Below, piece after piece: positions 1-5,469 of a stretch of DNA of 5,690 nt. The position numbers and the translations under genes are program-made. The stretch lies in the NCBI GenBank assembly GCA_031178565.1, contig JAPSIU010000197.1, positions 1-5,690 on the forward strand. The letters are read 5' to 3'. The DNA comes from Leucobacter sp. Lineage in GTDB: Bacteria; Actinomycetota; Actinomycetes; Actinomycetales; Microbacteriaceae. The notes below the pieces were generated by a model. The model saw only the letters and a list, made by a program, of their open reading frames with translations, did no database searches and was not told where the DNA came from. Position 1 is the stretch's first letter, and each line of letters opens with the position of its first letter.

Positions 1-54
1 TTTGCGCCCCCCCCGCCCCCCCCCCCCCGCCGGGGGGGGCGCCCCCCCCCCCCC
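1..54. other. Extreme C/G homopolymer tract
   Basis: This stretch is almost pure C and G: a run of 8 C (7-14), 13 C (16-28), 8 G (32-39) and 13 C (42-54), broken only by single G, GCC and CG interruptions. The G run can pair with the C run on either side, giving two competing 8-bp hairpins with loops of 3 and 2 nt, and the minus strand has strong G-quadruplex potential. Nothing else in the window resembles it, and the ordinary coding DNA is GC-rich without long homopolymers. It could be a real structure-forming tract, but a contig edge or a low-quality consensus is at least as likely. No coding sequence is supported here. Confidence 0.75.
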
Positions 55-131
55 TGTAACCCCGTTCCGCGGGGGCACTGCATTTTTTCTGATTATCGGC
101 TGGCCCCCCCGCGAATCGGTGTGGAACGGTA

Positions 132-160
132 CCCGTAGTCCCGAAATCCCGTAGTCCCGA
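132..160. repeat. 13-bp direct repeat, two copies
   Basis: CCCGTAGTCCCGA occurs twice, at 132-144 and 148-160, separated by AAT, giving a 16-bp period. It lies in the non-coding stretch downstream of the SNF2 gene. Just to its left is the short near-palindrome ACGG-TAC-CCGT (126-136), which overlaps the first copy. Two copies are too few to call an iteron array. They could be a tandem protein-binding site or a remnant of a longer repeat. I see no gene nearby on the left for it to regulate. Confidence 0.7.
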
Positions 161-171
161 CGAGACCGAGG

Positions 172-195
172 CGCCCTCCGGAAGCCCGGAGGGCG
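172..195 (-). terminator. Hairpin terminator of the SNF2 gene
   Basis: CGCCCTCCGG (172-181) and CCGGAGGGCG (186-195) form a perfect 10-bp stem around a 4-nt loop, starting 14 nt beyond the SNF2 stop codon in the direction of its transcription. There is no clean U-run after it, only a moderately pyrimidine-rich stretch. GC-rich hairpins with a poor U-tail are common candidate terminators in actinobacteria. The position directly behind the stop, with nothing coding beyond, makes termination the simplest reading. Confidence 0.7.
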
Positions 196-209
196 ACCGG
201 ATCGCGGAC

Positions 210-2378
210 TCAGGCCCGAGCGTCCTCGACCGCGCGCCGTAGCACCGCCATGAGGGCCAGCAGCTGCACGGAATCCGCGTCCTCCGTCGGCGCCGAGGCA
301 CCATCGAGGGCGCGCGCAGCGAGGCCGGCCTTCCCGTCGATGAGCTCGGCGATCTTCGCGTCGATAGTCTGCGCTGCGACGATCCGCCACGCGGTCACGG
401 GCTCGTCCTGGCCGATGCGGTGCACGCGGTCGATCGCCTGCGTCTGCTCGGCGTCGGTCCAGCTCAACTCCGCGAGCACGACGTTCGAGGACGCCTGCAG
501 GTTCACGCCGACTCCGGCGGCGGTGAGCGAGCACACCGCGACGGCGACCTCGGGATCCCGGTTGAACGCGTCGATCTGCTCCTGGCGGAACGCCGACGTC
601 TGATCGCCCCGGATCGACACGGTCTTGAGCCCGCGCTCCGCGAGCTGGGCCTCGACGCGGTCCATGACGTCGATGTGCTTCGCGAAGAAGACGACCTTGC
701 CGACCGAGCGCGCGAGCTGCGCGGCGTAGTCCGCCGCGAGGGCGGCCTTCGCCTGGCCGATCTGCCGCACCATCGTGAAGACGTTCATGCCGTCGGCGGA
801 GGCGTTCGACTCCTCGAGCTCCTGCGAGCACACCATGCGGATGATCGCCTCGTCGCTGAGCTTCTCGCCCAGCTTGCCCGCTTTGACGGCGTTGAAGCGA
901 TCGCGCAGCTTGCGCGCGAGCTGCGCCTCGGCCTCGCGGATCCCACGACCCAACTCGTCGTCGAGCTCGACCGGCAGGTCGACCACGCGCTTCGCCGGGA
1001 GGTCGGCGGCGACGTCGACCTTGCGGCGGCGCACGATCCCCATGTCGATGACGCTCTGGCGCGCCTCGGGGTAGAAGGCGGCGTCGGCCGGCGTCCATCC
1101 GTTGCTCTCGAGCTGCGCCATGAGTTCGGGGCCGGGCTTGTCGGCGTCGATCCAGCCGAGGAATCGCCAGATCGCCCGGAAGTCGTCGATGTCGTTGATG
1201 AGGGGGGTACCCGTCAGCGCGATGAGCAGCGGGGAGACGCCCGGGGTCCGCTCGCGAATGCTCTCGGCGATTGCGAGCACGTTGCGGGATCGCTGGGACT
1301 GCACGTTCTTGATCATGTGCGCCTCGTCGACGACCATGCCCTTGAAGCCGAAGCGGGAGATCCAGCTCAGGTGGCGGTCCAAGATCTCGTAGTTGACGAC
1401 GAAGACGTCGGCGAACGGATCGAGATCCTGACCGTCCCCGTGGATCACCGTGACGCGGCGATGCGGAGTCCACCGCTCGACCTCGCGGGCCCAGTTCATC
1501 TTGACCACGTTCGGCACGACCACGAGCAGCGGGTAGGCGTCGGCGACCGAGGCCGCGATCACGGACTGGGCGGTTTTGCCGAGACCCGGCTCGTCAGCGA
1601 GCAGGAAGCTGCGGTGCCCGTCGCGCACGCTCGCGAGGAAACGCGCCTGGTGCGGCATGAGCTCGCGCCCGGCCGGCGCCAGCCGATCCGGCACCGGGGG
1701 CTCGGGCAGTTCCATACAGGCGGCCGCGCCACCGCCCTGCTCGAACGACTTGAGGAGGGGCCCGAGCAGCTCCCAGTTGGCGAGCCGCACGACCGGGGTC
1801 GGCGTCTTCTGCGCCTCGAGATTCGGAGTCAGGAAGGGGTTCGCGAGCAGTCGCGCGTCGATGCCGGGGGGCTCGACCTGGCGCTCGGCGAGCTCGGGCG
1901 GCACGAAGGTCTGCGCGGGCTCGGGCGCGGCCTTCTCCTCCTCGGGCAGCTCGATCCCGGCCTGTGCCAGCATCTTGCGCTTCAGCAGCCGTGTCGTCTC
2001 GGTGATGGGCGCGGCCGGTTCGAGCAGGGTGATCAGGCTCGTGTCGCGGGCCGCGGTCTTGGCGAGGATCGCCGCGACGCCGTCGAGGCGCTTCAGCGTC
2101 TCGGCCCGCTCCGCCTCGCTCACGTTCTCATCGGTCTTCACCCGCGCGCGCTCCTCGCGCATGAGCAGCGCGATCACGTGGAATTTCGTGCGATTCGCCG
2201 GCGTGGCCTTGCCGCGCTGCGCCGAGGCCTCGACCTCGCGCACCGCACGTGCCAGCAGCGGGATGATGCCCTCGTTGTGCGTGTGCTTGCGACGGCCGTT
2301 CGAGCGCGAGGCGCCGTTCGACGAGCGCGAGGCGCCGTTCTTCGCGGCGGCCTGACGCGTGGCAGTGATGCTTGCCAA
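210..2378 (-). CDS. SNF2-family DEAD/DEAH-box ATPase
   Basis: This is a 722-residue superfamily 2 ATPase of the SNF2 group, probably a DNA-dependent translocase acting in the cytoplasm on DNA structures or DNA-bound proteins. Visible motifs in order: a Q-like start MPHQ (241-244), motif I DEPGLGKT (262-269), motif II DEAH (351-354), motif III LTGTP (388-392), motif IV KVVFFAKH (561-568), motif V with AAGVGVNLQ (620-628) and motif VI QAIDRVHRIGQ (647-657). Both RecA lobes therefore look intact. Motif I has Pro where many SNF2 proteins have Met. Residues 1-35 are basic and low in complexity, with a repeated NGASRS unit. Residues about 36-230 are mostly charged and helical, followed by a Pro-rich linker, and match no domain I recognise. 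The start is TTG at 2378, chosen because AGGAG lies 5 nt upstream. No nuclease, methylase or other partner gene adjoins it, so a DNA repair or remodelling role is inference from the family only. Confidence 0.93.
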   Translation of the reverse strand: MASITATRQAAAKNGASRSSNGASRSNGRRKHTHNEGIIPLLARAVREVEASAQRGKATPANRTKFHVIALLMREERARVKTDENVSEAERAETLKRLDGVAAILAKTAARDTSLITLLEPAAPITETTRLLKRKMLAQAGIELPEEEKAAPEPAQTFVPPELAERQVEPPGIDARLLANPFLTPNLEAQKTPTPVVRLANWELLGPLLKSFEQGGGAAACMELPEPPVPDRLAPAGRELMPHQARFLASVRDGHRSFLLADEPGLGKTAQSVIAASVADAYPLLVVVPNVVKMNWAREVERWTPHRRVTVIHGDGQDLDPFADVFVVNYEILDRHLSWISRFGFKGMVVDEAHMIKNVQSQRSRNVLAIAESIRERTPGVSPLLIALTGTPLINDIDDFRAIWRFLGWIDADKPGPELMAQLESNGWTPADAAFYPEARQSVIDMGIVRRRKVDVAADLPAKRVVDLPVELDDELGRGIREAEAQLARKLRDRFNAVKAGKLGEKLSDEAIIRMVCSQELEESNASADGMNVFTMVRQIGQAKAALAADYAAQLARSVGKVVFFAKHIDVMDRVEAQLAERGLKTVSIRGDQTSAFRQEQIDAFNRDPEVAVAVCSLTAAGVGVNLQASSNVVLAELSWTDAEQTQAIDRVHRIGQDEPVTAWRIVAAQTIDAKIAELIDGKAGLAARALDGASAPTEDADSVQLLALMAVLRRAVEDARA
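2301..2339 (-). repeat. 21-bp tandem repeat inside the SNF2 gene
   Basis: An 18-bp unit (2301-2318 and 2322-2339) is repeated exactly with a 21-bp period. On the coding strand it encodes NGASRS-S followed by NGASRS, residues 14-26 of the SNF2 protein, and a third partial copy encodes the next NG. It sits in the flexible basic N-terminus, where copy number could change without disturbing the ATPase. The exact identity suggests a recent duplication. Confidence 0.8.
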
Positions 2379-2383
2379 TGGAT

Positions 2384-2388
2384 CTCCT
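2384..2388 (-). promoter_or_regulatory. Ribosome binding site of the SNF2 gene
   Basis: AGGAG on the minus strand lies 5 nt before the TTG codon at 2378. It decides the start: there is no ATG or GTG with comparable support nearby, so initiation at the rarer TTG codon is the best reading. Confidence 0.7.
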
Positions 2389-2445
2389 GATCAGCGTAGT
2401 GCGTTCCCGGATCGTGTGCCGAGGCGCAGGTCGCTCGTCGATTCA

Positions 2446-2475
2446 GAGTCTGACATCATGCGCGGCATGGGACTC
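2446..2475. repeat. Nested inverted repeat in the SNF2 leader
   Basis: Outer arms GAGTC (2446-2450) and GACTC (2471-2475) enclose inner arms CATGC (2457-2461) and GCATG (2465-2469) around a 3-nt centre. If transcription starts near 2502 this would lie in the 5' untranslated region of the SNF2 mRNA. Arms this short can arise by chance, so the call is weak. Confidence 0.3.
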
Positions 2476-2499
2476 GTGAGGTTCTCGCGAATCACGACC

Positions 2500-2525
2500 T
2501 TGCGATCGATCGTACCATCTCGCAA
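2500..2525 (-). promoter_or_regulatory. Possible SNF2 promoter with operator-like repeat
   Basis: On the minus strand TACGAT (2514-2509) fits the actinobacterial -10 pattern TANNNT, but I see no convincing -35 element. It lies between two exact 6-bp inverted arms, TTGCGA (2500-2505) and TCGCAA (2520-2525), whose centres are 20 bp apart, about two helical turns. A dimeric repressor bound here would cover the -10 box. The core also contains the palindrome CGATCGATCG (2503-2512). Transcription from here would leave a leader of roughly 125 nt before the SNF2 start. This is inference from pattern and position only. Confidence 0.3.
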
Positions 2526-2555
2526 CGGGAACGCGCTGTGACCGCGCTCAGGAGA

Positions 2556-2577
2556 TGCGCGGCCGCCTCGCCGCGCA
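2556..2577 (-). terminator. Hairpin terminator behind ribF
   Basis: TGCGCGGC (2556-2563) and GCCGCGCA (2570-2577) form a perfect 8-bp stem with a 6-nt loop, beginning 5 nt beyond the ribF stop codon in the direction of transcription. No U-run follows. The position at the end of the truB-ribF operon, before the SNF2 gene on the same strand, supports a terminator that separates the two transcription units. Confidence 0.55.
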
Positions 2578-2582
2578 CAGGT

Positions 2583-3530
2583 TCACCCGGCGCCGCCCTC
2601 GAGCGTCACTCTCCGGGTCTCTGCCACGTCCCTCGTCATCTGCTCGACGAGCGCCTCCAGAGAATCGAAGCGTTCGGTTCCGCGGAGCCGGTGCGTGAAC
2701 AGCAGCTCGATCCGCCGCCCGTACAGGTCGCCGTCGAAGTCGAGCAGGAACGCCTCCACCCGCGATTGCTCATCGGGTGTGAAGGTCGGGTTGTTGCCGA
2801 TCGAGATCGCCGCCGACCGTCGCACCCCGTCGAGCACGGCCCACCCGGCGTACACCCCGTCCGCCGGCACGAGCCCCTCGACGCCGCCCAGATTCGCGGT
2901 GGGGAATCCCAGCTCGCGCCCGCGCGCATCGCCGTGCACGACCTCTCCGCGCACGGCGAAGGGCCTGCCGAGCATCCGCCGCGCCGAGTCGACGTCCCCC
3001 GCCTGGACGGCCTCGCGGATACGCGAGGAGGACACCTGGCCGAGATCCGGATCGATCACCCACTCGACCACCTCGACGGTGAACCCCAGCCGCTCGCCCA
3101 TCTCGCGCAGCAGAGCTCCGTCGCCCGCTCCCCGGTGTCCGAACCGGAAATCGGCGCCGAGGATGACGTGCTTCGCGCGCAGGCGCTCCACGAGCACGTC
3201 CCTCACGAACGCCTCCGCCGTGATCGACGCCACCTCCGCGTCGAACTCGACCATGACGCACACGTCGACGCCGGCCCCCGCGAACGCCTCGATCCGCTGC
3301 GCGCAGCTCATCAGAGGCGAGGGGCACACGTCGGGCCGCAGGAAGCTCAGAGGGTTGTTCGCGAACGTGAACACGACCGACTGCAGTCCGTCGCTCTCGG
3401 CCGTGGCGCGCATCTGCGCGAGGATGGCCTGGTGCCCGCGGTGGATGCCGTCGAACTTGCCGATGGCGACGCTGCTGCCGACGGAGAAGTCTTCCGGTCG
3501 GACGGCGTCGAGCGTCTCGATCACGCGCAT
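2583..3530 (-). CDS. ribF: Bifunctional riboflavin kinase / FMN adenylyltransferase
   Basis: RibF converts riboflavin to FMN with ATP and then adenylates FMN to FAD in the cytoplasm. The 315-residue length is typical. The N-terminal nucleotidyltransferase module shows KFDGIHRGH (25-33), the GADFRFG segment (125-131) and SSSRIR (167-172). The C-terminal flavokinase module shows GRELGFPTANL (204-214), NNPTF (246-250) and VEAFLLDF (258-265), where Glu259 corresponds to the proposed catalytic base, followed by DLYG (268-271). The ATG at 3530 is chosen because the nucleotidyltransferase fold begins right after it. The reading frame is open further upstream to 3755, but that part is an out-of-frame shadow of the preceding gene. 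The upstream gene's stop and this start overlap as TGATG, sharing one base, and no strong Shine-Dalgarno is visible, which suggests translational coupling. It is the last gene of the operon. Confidence 0.96.
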   Translation of the reverse strand: MRVIETLDAVRPEDFSVGSSVAIGKFDGIHRGHQAILAQMRATAESDGLQSVVFTFANNPLSFLRPDVCPSPLMSCAQRIEAFAGAGVDVCVMVEFDAEVASITAEAFVRDVLVERLRAKHVILGADFRFGHRGAGDGALLREMGERLGFTVEVVEWVIDPDLGQVSSSRIREAVQAGDVDSARRMLGRPFAVRGEVVHGDARGRELGFPTANLGGVEGLVPADGVYAGWAVLDGVRRSAAISIGNNPTFTPDEQSRVEAFLLDFDGDLYGRRIELLFTHRLRGTERFDSLEALVEQMTRDVAETRRVTLEGGAG

Positions 3531-3958
3531 CAGGCCCGCGCCCCGGGTGCTGCGCCGGCCCCGGCGCCCTCGCTGCGGTGCAGCCAGATCAGACCGAGGA
3601 TCGGCAGGACGAGCGGGATGAAGACGTAGCCGCTGCCGTAGTGGGACCACACCGAGGGGTGCGCGAAGAGCTGGGGGGTCACGAGGCTGAGGGTTCCCAC
3701 CACGACCACGCCGACGAGCTCGAAGATGAGTGCGCCGCGCGCCACCGCGCGCCACACTCCGGTCCGCTTGATGAGGGCTGCCGTCGCGACGATGTAGACG
3801 AGCCCGGAGACCGCCGAGAGCGAATAGGCGAACGGCGCGTCGTCGAACTTCGCGATGATCTGATAGATCGAGCGGAAGGTCGCCGCGATCGCGAGGATGA
3901 CGTAGACCGCGATGAGCACGCGCCCGAGGCCGCCGAGTCGGTCGCTGCGCTGCTGCAC
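3530..3958 (-). CDS. Four-helix membrane protein B, unknown function
   Basis: From the start chosen here the product has 142 residues and four likely membrane helices (about 12-28, 44-64, 70-93 and 110-127), with a short basic N-terminus and a Gly/Ala-rich C-terminal tail. I do not recognise the family. The GTG at 3958 is preferred because a perfect AGGAGG lies 4 nt upstream and the first helix begins soon after. The frame stays open to another GTG at 4066, giving 178 residues. That start has a GGAGG only 2 nt away, and the extra 36 residues are polar and low in complexity. They also overlap a 12-bp inverted repeat, and several of the first 20 codons end in A or T, unlike the rest of the gene. 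The stop codon overlaps the ribF start as TGATG. Its place between truB and ribF gives no direct clue to function. That a small membrane protein is present is nearly certain; its exact start is not. Confidence 0.85.
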   Translation of the reverse strand: MQQRSDRLGGLGRVLIAVYVILAIAATFRSIYQIIAKFDDAPFAYSLSAVSGLVYIVATAALIKRTGVWRAVARGALIFELVGVVVVGTLSLVTPQLFAHPSVWSHYGSGYVFIPLVLPILGLIWLHRSEGAGAGAAPGARA

Positions 3959-3962
3959 GGAT

Positions 3963-3968
3963 CCTCCT
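3963..3968 (-). promoter_or_regulatory. Perfect Shine-Dalgarno for membrane protein B
   Basis: AGGAGG on the minus strand lies 4 nt before the GTG at 3958. It is the best ribosome binding site in the window, and it sits inside the longer version of the reading frame. That argues that translation starts at 3958 and not at 4066. Confidence 0.6.
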
Positions 3969-4046
3969 CGGGCCTGCCGCGCGGTCTGCGCGCTCCGCTG
4001 CTGCATGGTCTGTTCGCTGCGCTTTCCCTCGGCGGTCTTCGCATCT

Positions 4047-4094
4047 CGAAGCTCGGCGTGTGACACGCCCTCCAGCTTACCGCGCCGAGCTTCG
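4047..4094 (-). promoter_or_regulatory. Intercistronic 12-bp inverted repeat
   Basis: CGAAGCTCGGCG (4047-4058) and CGCCGAGCTTCG (4083-4094) are exact reverse complements, separated by 24 nt. In the operon mRNA the hairpin begins 2 nt after the stop of membrane protein A. Its loop would hold GGAGGG and the GTG at 4066. A second inverted repeat, GGCGTGT-N-ACACGCC (4055-4069), and a third, CTTCG-N5-CGAAG (4037-4051), reuse parts of the same arms, so the three hairpins exclude one another in part. No U-run follows. It may be an internal terminator or attenuator, an mRNA-processing or stability element, or a structure controlling membrane protein B. The arms and coordinates are seen directly; the function is inferred. 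Confidence 0.55.
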
Positions 4095-4096
4095 CC

Positions 4097-4453
4097 TCAG
4101 CCCCAGATGACCAGCATGCGGTAGGTCATCACGGCCACCGAGAAGTCGACCACGGCGAGCACCGCGTTGGCCCAGCGCGTGCGGTCGATGAGCGCCCAGA
4201 ATCCCGCACCGACGGGCAGCAGGAGCGCGACCACGAGGTACATCCAGAACTCGAGCGGATCCCCGGCGGCGTGGTTGCCGGTGAGGGGCGCCGCGATGGC
4301 GATGCCGACCTGGACGAGCAGGAGGACGGCGACGAGCAGGGTCGCGCCCATGGTGTAGTCGTCGGGTCCGCGCTTCCGCGCCGCTGCGACGAGACAGACG
4401 AGCGCGGCGAGGATCCCGACCGCGATGACGGCGATCCCGTACCCCAGGATCAT
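4097..4453 (-). CDS. Four-helix membrane protein A, unknown function
   Basis: This 118-residue protein has four likely membrane helices (about 3-24, 36-56, 68-89 and 94-115) joined by short charged loops, for example ARKRGPDD at 25-32 and DRTR at 90-93. There is almost nothing outside the membrane, and no catalytic motif is visible. I do not recognise the family. The ATG at 4453 overlaps the truB stop as ATGA (4-nt overlap), a classic coupled junction, and there is only a weak G-rich stretch in place of a Shine-Dalgarno. Strong third-position G/C bias and the overlap support a real gene. The next gene, also a four-helix protein, lies in the same reading frame beyond this TGA, so the two could be functional partners or descend from one longer gene. 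They show no obvious sequence similarity to each other by eye. Confidence 0.85.
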   Translation of the reverse strand: MILGYGIAVIAVGILAALVCLVAAARKRGPDDYTMGATLLVAVLLLVQVGIAIAAPLTGNHAAGDPLEFWMYLVVALLLPVGAGFWALIDRTRWANAVLAVVDFSVAVMTYRMLVIWG

Positions 4454-5418
4454 CCCGCACCGCCCGCCGCGGCGTCCGGCGTCGGGAAGTTCGTGACGAC
4501 GCGGGTGCGGCCCTTCTTCACCTCGACGAGGCCCACGAGCCGCCCGTCCGGGGCGATCGCCGCCGCGAGCCTCGCGTCGGCGATCGTCTCGGGGTCGACC
4601 TCGACGCGTTTGCCGTGCCCGAGGTCCACCGCCTGCTGCTCGGTGAGGCGCAGCACCGGGAAGAGCGTCGAGGCGATGCTCGCCGGGGACCGCAGCTCTC
4701 CGACACTGCCCGCGGCGAGGTCGTCGATCCCGACCGCGCCCTTCAGCCCGAAGGGCCCCACCTCCGTGCGACGCAGGGCCGTCAAGTGCCCGCCCACCCC
4801 GAGGGCGGCGCCCAGATCCCGCGCCAGCGCACGGATGTACGTACCCGACGAGCAGCGCACGGTCGCGTCGAGGTCGATGACGGGCGCACCATCGGCCTCA
4901 CTCGCTCGCCGGGGCTCCCCGATCTCGAACGCGTGGACCGTCACCGGCCGCTTCTGCAGCTCGACCTGCTCGCCGTCGCGCACCCGGTCGTATGCTCGGC
5001 GGCCGTCGACCTTGATCGCGCTGACCGCGCTCGGCGCCTGCTCGATATCGCCCGTGAGCGCCCGCACGGCGTCGGCGATCCGCGCCGCATCGCCGGCGAG
5101 CGCCTCGAGCGCCACCGCGTCCGCCACGCTGACCCGCTCCCCCTCGCGGTCGTCGGTCACCGTCGCGGCGCCCAGGCGGATCGTCGCCGTGTACGTCTTC
5201 CCGAGGCCGACGAGGTGGGTGAGGAGGCGTGTCGCGGGACCCGCTCCGAGCACGAGAAGCCCGGTCGCCATGGGATCGAGGGTGCCCGCGTGGCCGACCT
5301 TGCGGGTGCCGAGCGCCCCGCGGGCCTTCGCGACCACGTCGTGGCTGGTCCAGCCCTCCGCCTTGTCGACCAACAGGATCCCGCCCTGGGACGGGAGTTT
5401 CGCGCGCTCATTCGTCAC
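4450..5418 (-). CDS. truB: tRNA pseudouridine(55) synthase
   Basis: TruB isomerises uridine 55 in the T-loop of most tRNAs to pseudouridine and also acts as a tRNA folding chaperone in the cytoplasm. The 322-residue protein has the family motifs in order: GGILLVDKAEGWTSHD (12-27), GHAGTLDPMATG (42-53) with catalytic Asp48, KTYTA (74-78) with the substrate-stacking Tyr76, TVTDDREG (86-93), the APSAVSAIKVDGRRAY segment (128-143) and CSSGTYIRALARDLG (189-203). After about 250 comes a C-terminal extension of the actinobacterial TruB type, ending near VTNFPTP (308-314). The start is GTG at 5418; the next Met lies beyond the catalytic Asp, so a later start is excluded. A TAGGGT box 6 nt upstream suggests a leaderless mRNA. 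It is the first gene of the operon and diverges from mutY, so here it is not directly behind infB-rbfA as in many bacteria. Confidence 0.96.
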   Translation of the reverse strand: MTNERAKLPSQGGILLVDKAEGWTSHDVVAKARGALGTRKVGHAGTLDPMATGLLVLGAGPATRLLTHLVGLGKTYTATIRLGAATVTDDREGERVSVADAVALEALAGDAARIADAVRALTGDIEQAPSAVSAIKVDGRRAYDRVRDGEQVELQKRPVTVHAFEIGEPRRASEADGAPVIDLDATVRCSSGTYIRALARDLGAALGVGGHLTALRRTEVGPFGLKGAVGIDDLAAGSVGELRSPASIASTLFPVLRLTEQQAVDLGHGKRVEVDPETIADARLAAAIAPDGRLVGLVEVKKGRTRVVTNFPTPDAAAGGAG

Positions 5419-5424
5419 CCCACC

Positions 5425-5430
5425 ACCCTA
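5425..5430 (-). promoter_or_regulatory. Putative -10 box of truB
   Basis: TAGGGT on the minus strand (fits TANNNT) ends 6 nt before the GTG start at 5418, so transcription would begin at or next to the start codon, giving a leaderless mRNA. No good -35 hexamer is present at 17-18 nt spacing. A G-rich stretch (GGTGGG) before the start is a poor alternative Shine-Dalgarno. Confidence 0.4.
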
Positions 5431-5441
5431 CCGAGGCATCC

Positions 5442-5459
5442 GCCGGGCCTTCGCCCGGC
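5442..5459. repeat. 7-bp hairpin in the divergent promoter region
   Basis: GCCGGGC (5442-5448) and GCCCGGC (5453-5459) are exact inverted arms around CTTC. The hairpin lies between the two putative -10 boxes, at about the -35 distance from both. Because both flanking genes point away from it, it is unlikely to be their terminator. It could be an operator read by both promoters, or chance in GC-rich DNA. Confidence 0.4.
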
Positions 5460-5469
5460 ACCGCCCGCC

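Noticed and set aside
1..84. Minus-strand frame starting at ATG 84 and running into the poly-C block
   Set aside because: It would encode mostly poly-glycine/proline, has no ribosome binding site and depends on a tract of doubtful quality.
60..88. Plus-strand terminator: CCCCG/CGGGG hairpin followed by six T
   Set aside because: The 5-bp stem (60-64 and 70-74) is 8 nt away from the T-run (83-88), too far for a standard intrinsic terminator, and no plus-strand gene ends here.
210..2378. SNF2 gene as part of an anti-phage system such as DISARM
   Set aside because: No methyltransferase, phospholipase D or other partner genes lie beside it. The visible neighbours are housekeeping genes, and the left side ends without further coding sequence.
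420..2390. Plus-strand open frame of 656 codons antisense to the SNF2 gene
   Set aside because: Its translation is dominated by Arg, Leu, Gly, Asp and His with no domain, as expected for the complement of a GC-rich gene. The minus-strand frame carries all the SNF2 motifs.
2359..2541. 60-codon plus-strand frame across the SNF2 start and leader
   Set aside because: It begins inside the complement of the SNF2 gene, has no visible ribosome binding site and resembles no protein I know.
2538..3629. Plus-strand open frame of 363 codons antisense to ribF
   Set aside because: Low-complexity shadow composition; the minus strand carries clear RibF motifs.
3531..3755. N-terminal extension of ribF to 3755
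   Set aside because: The extra 75 residues are Arg/Pro-rich and overlap membrane protein B in another frame. RibF homology begins just after the ATG at 3530.
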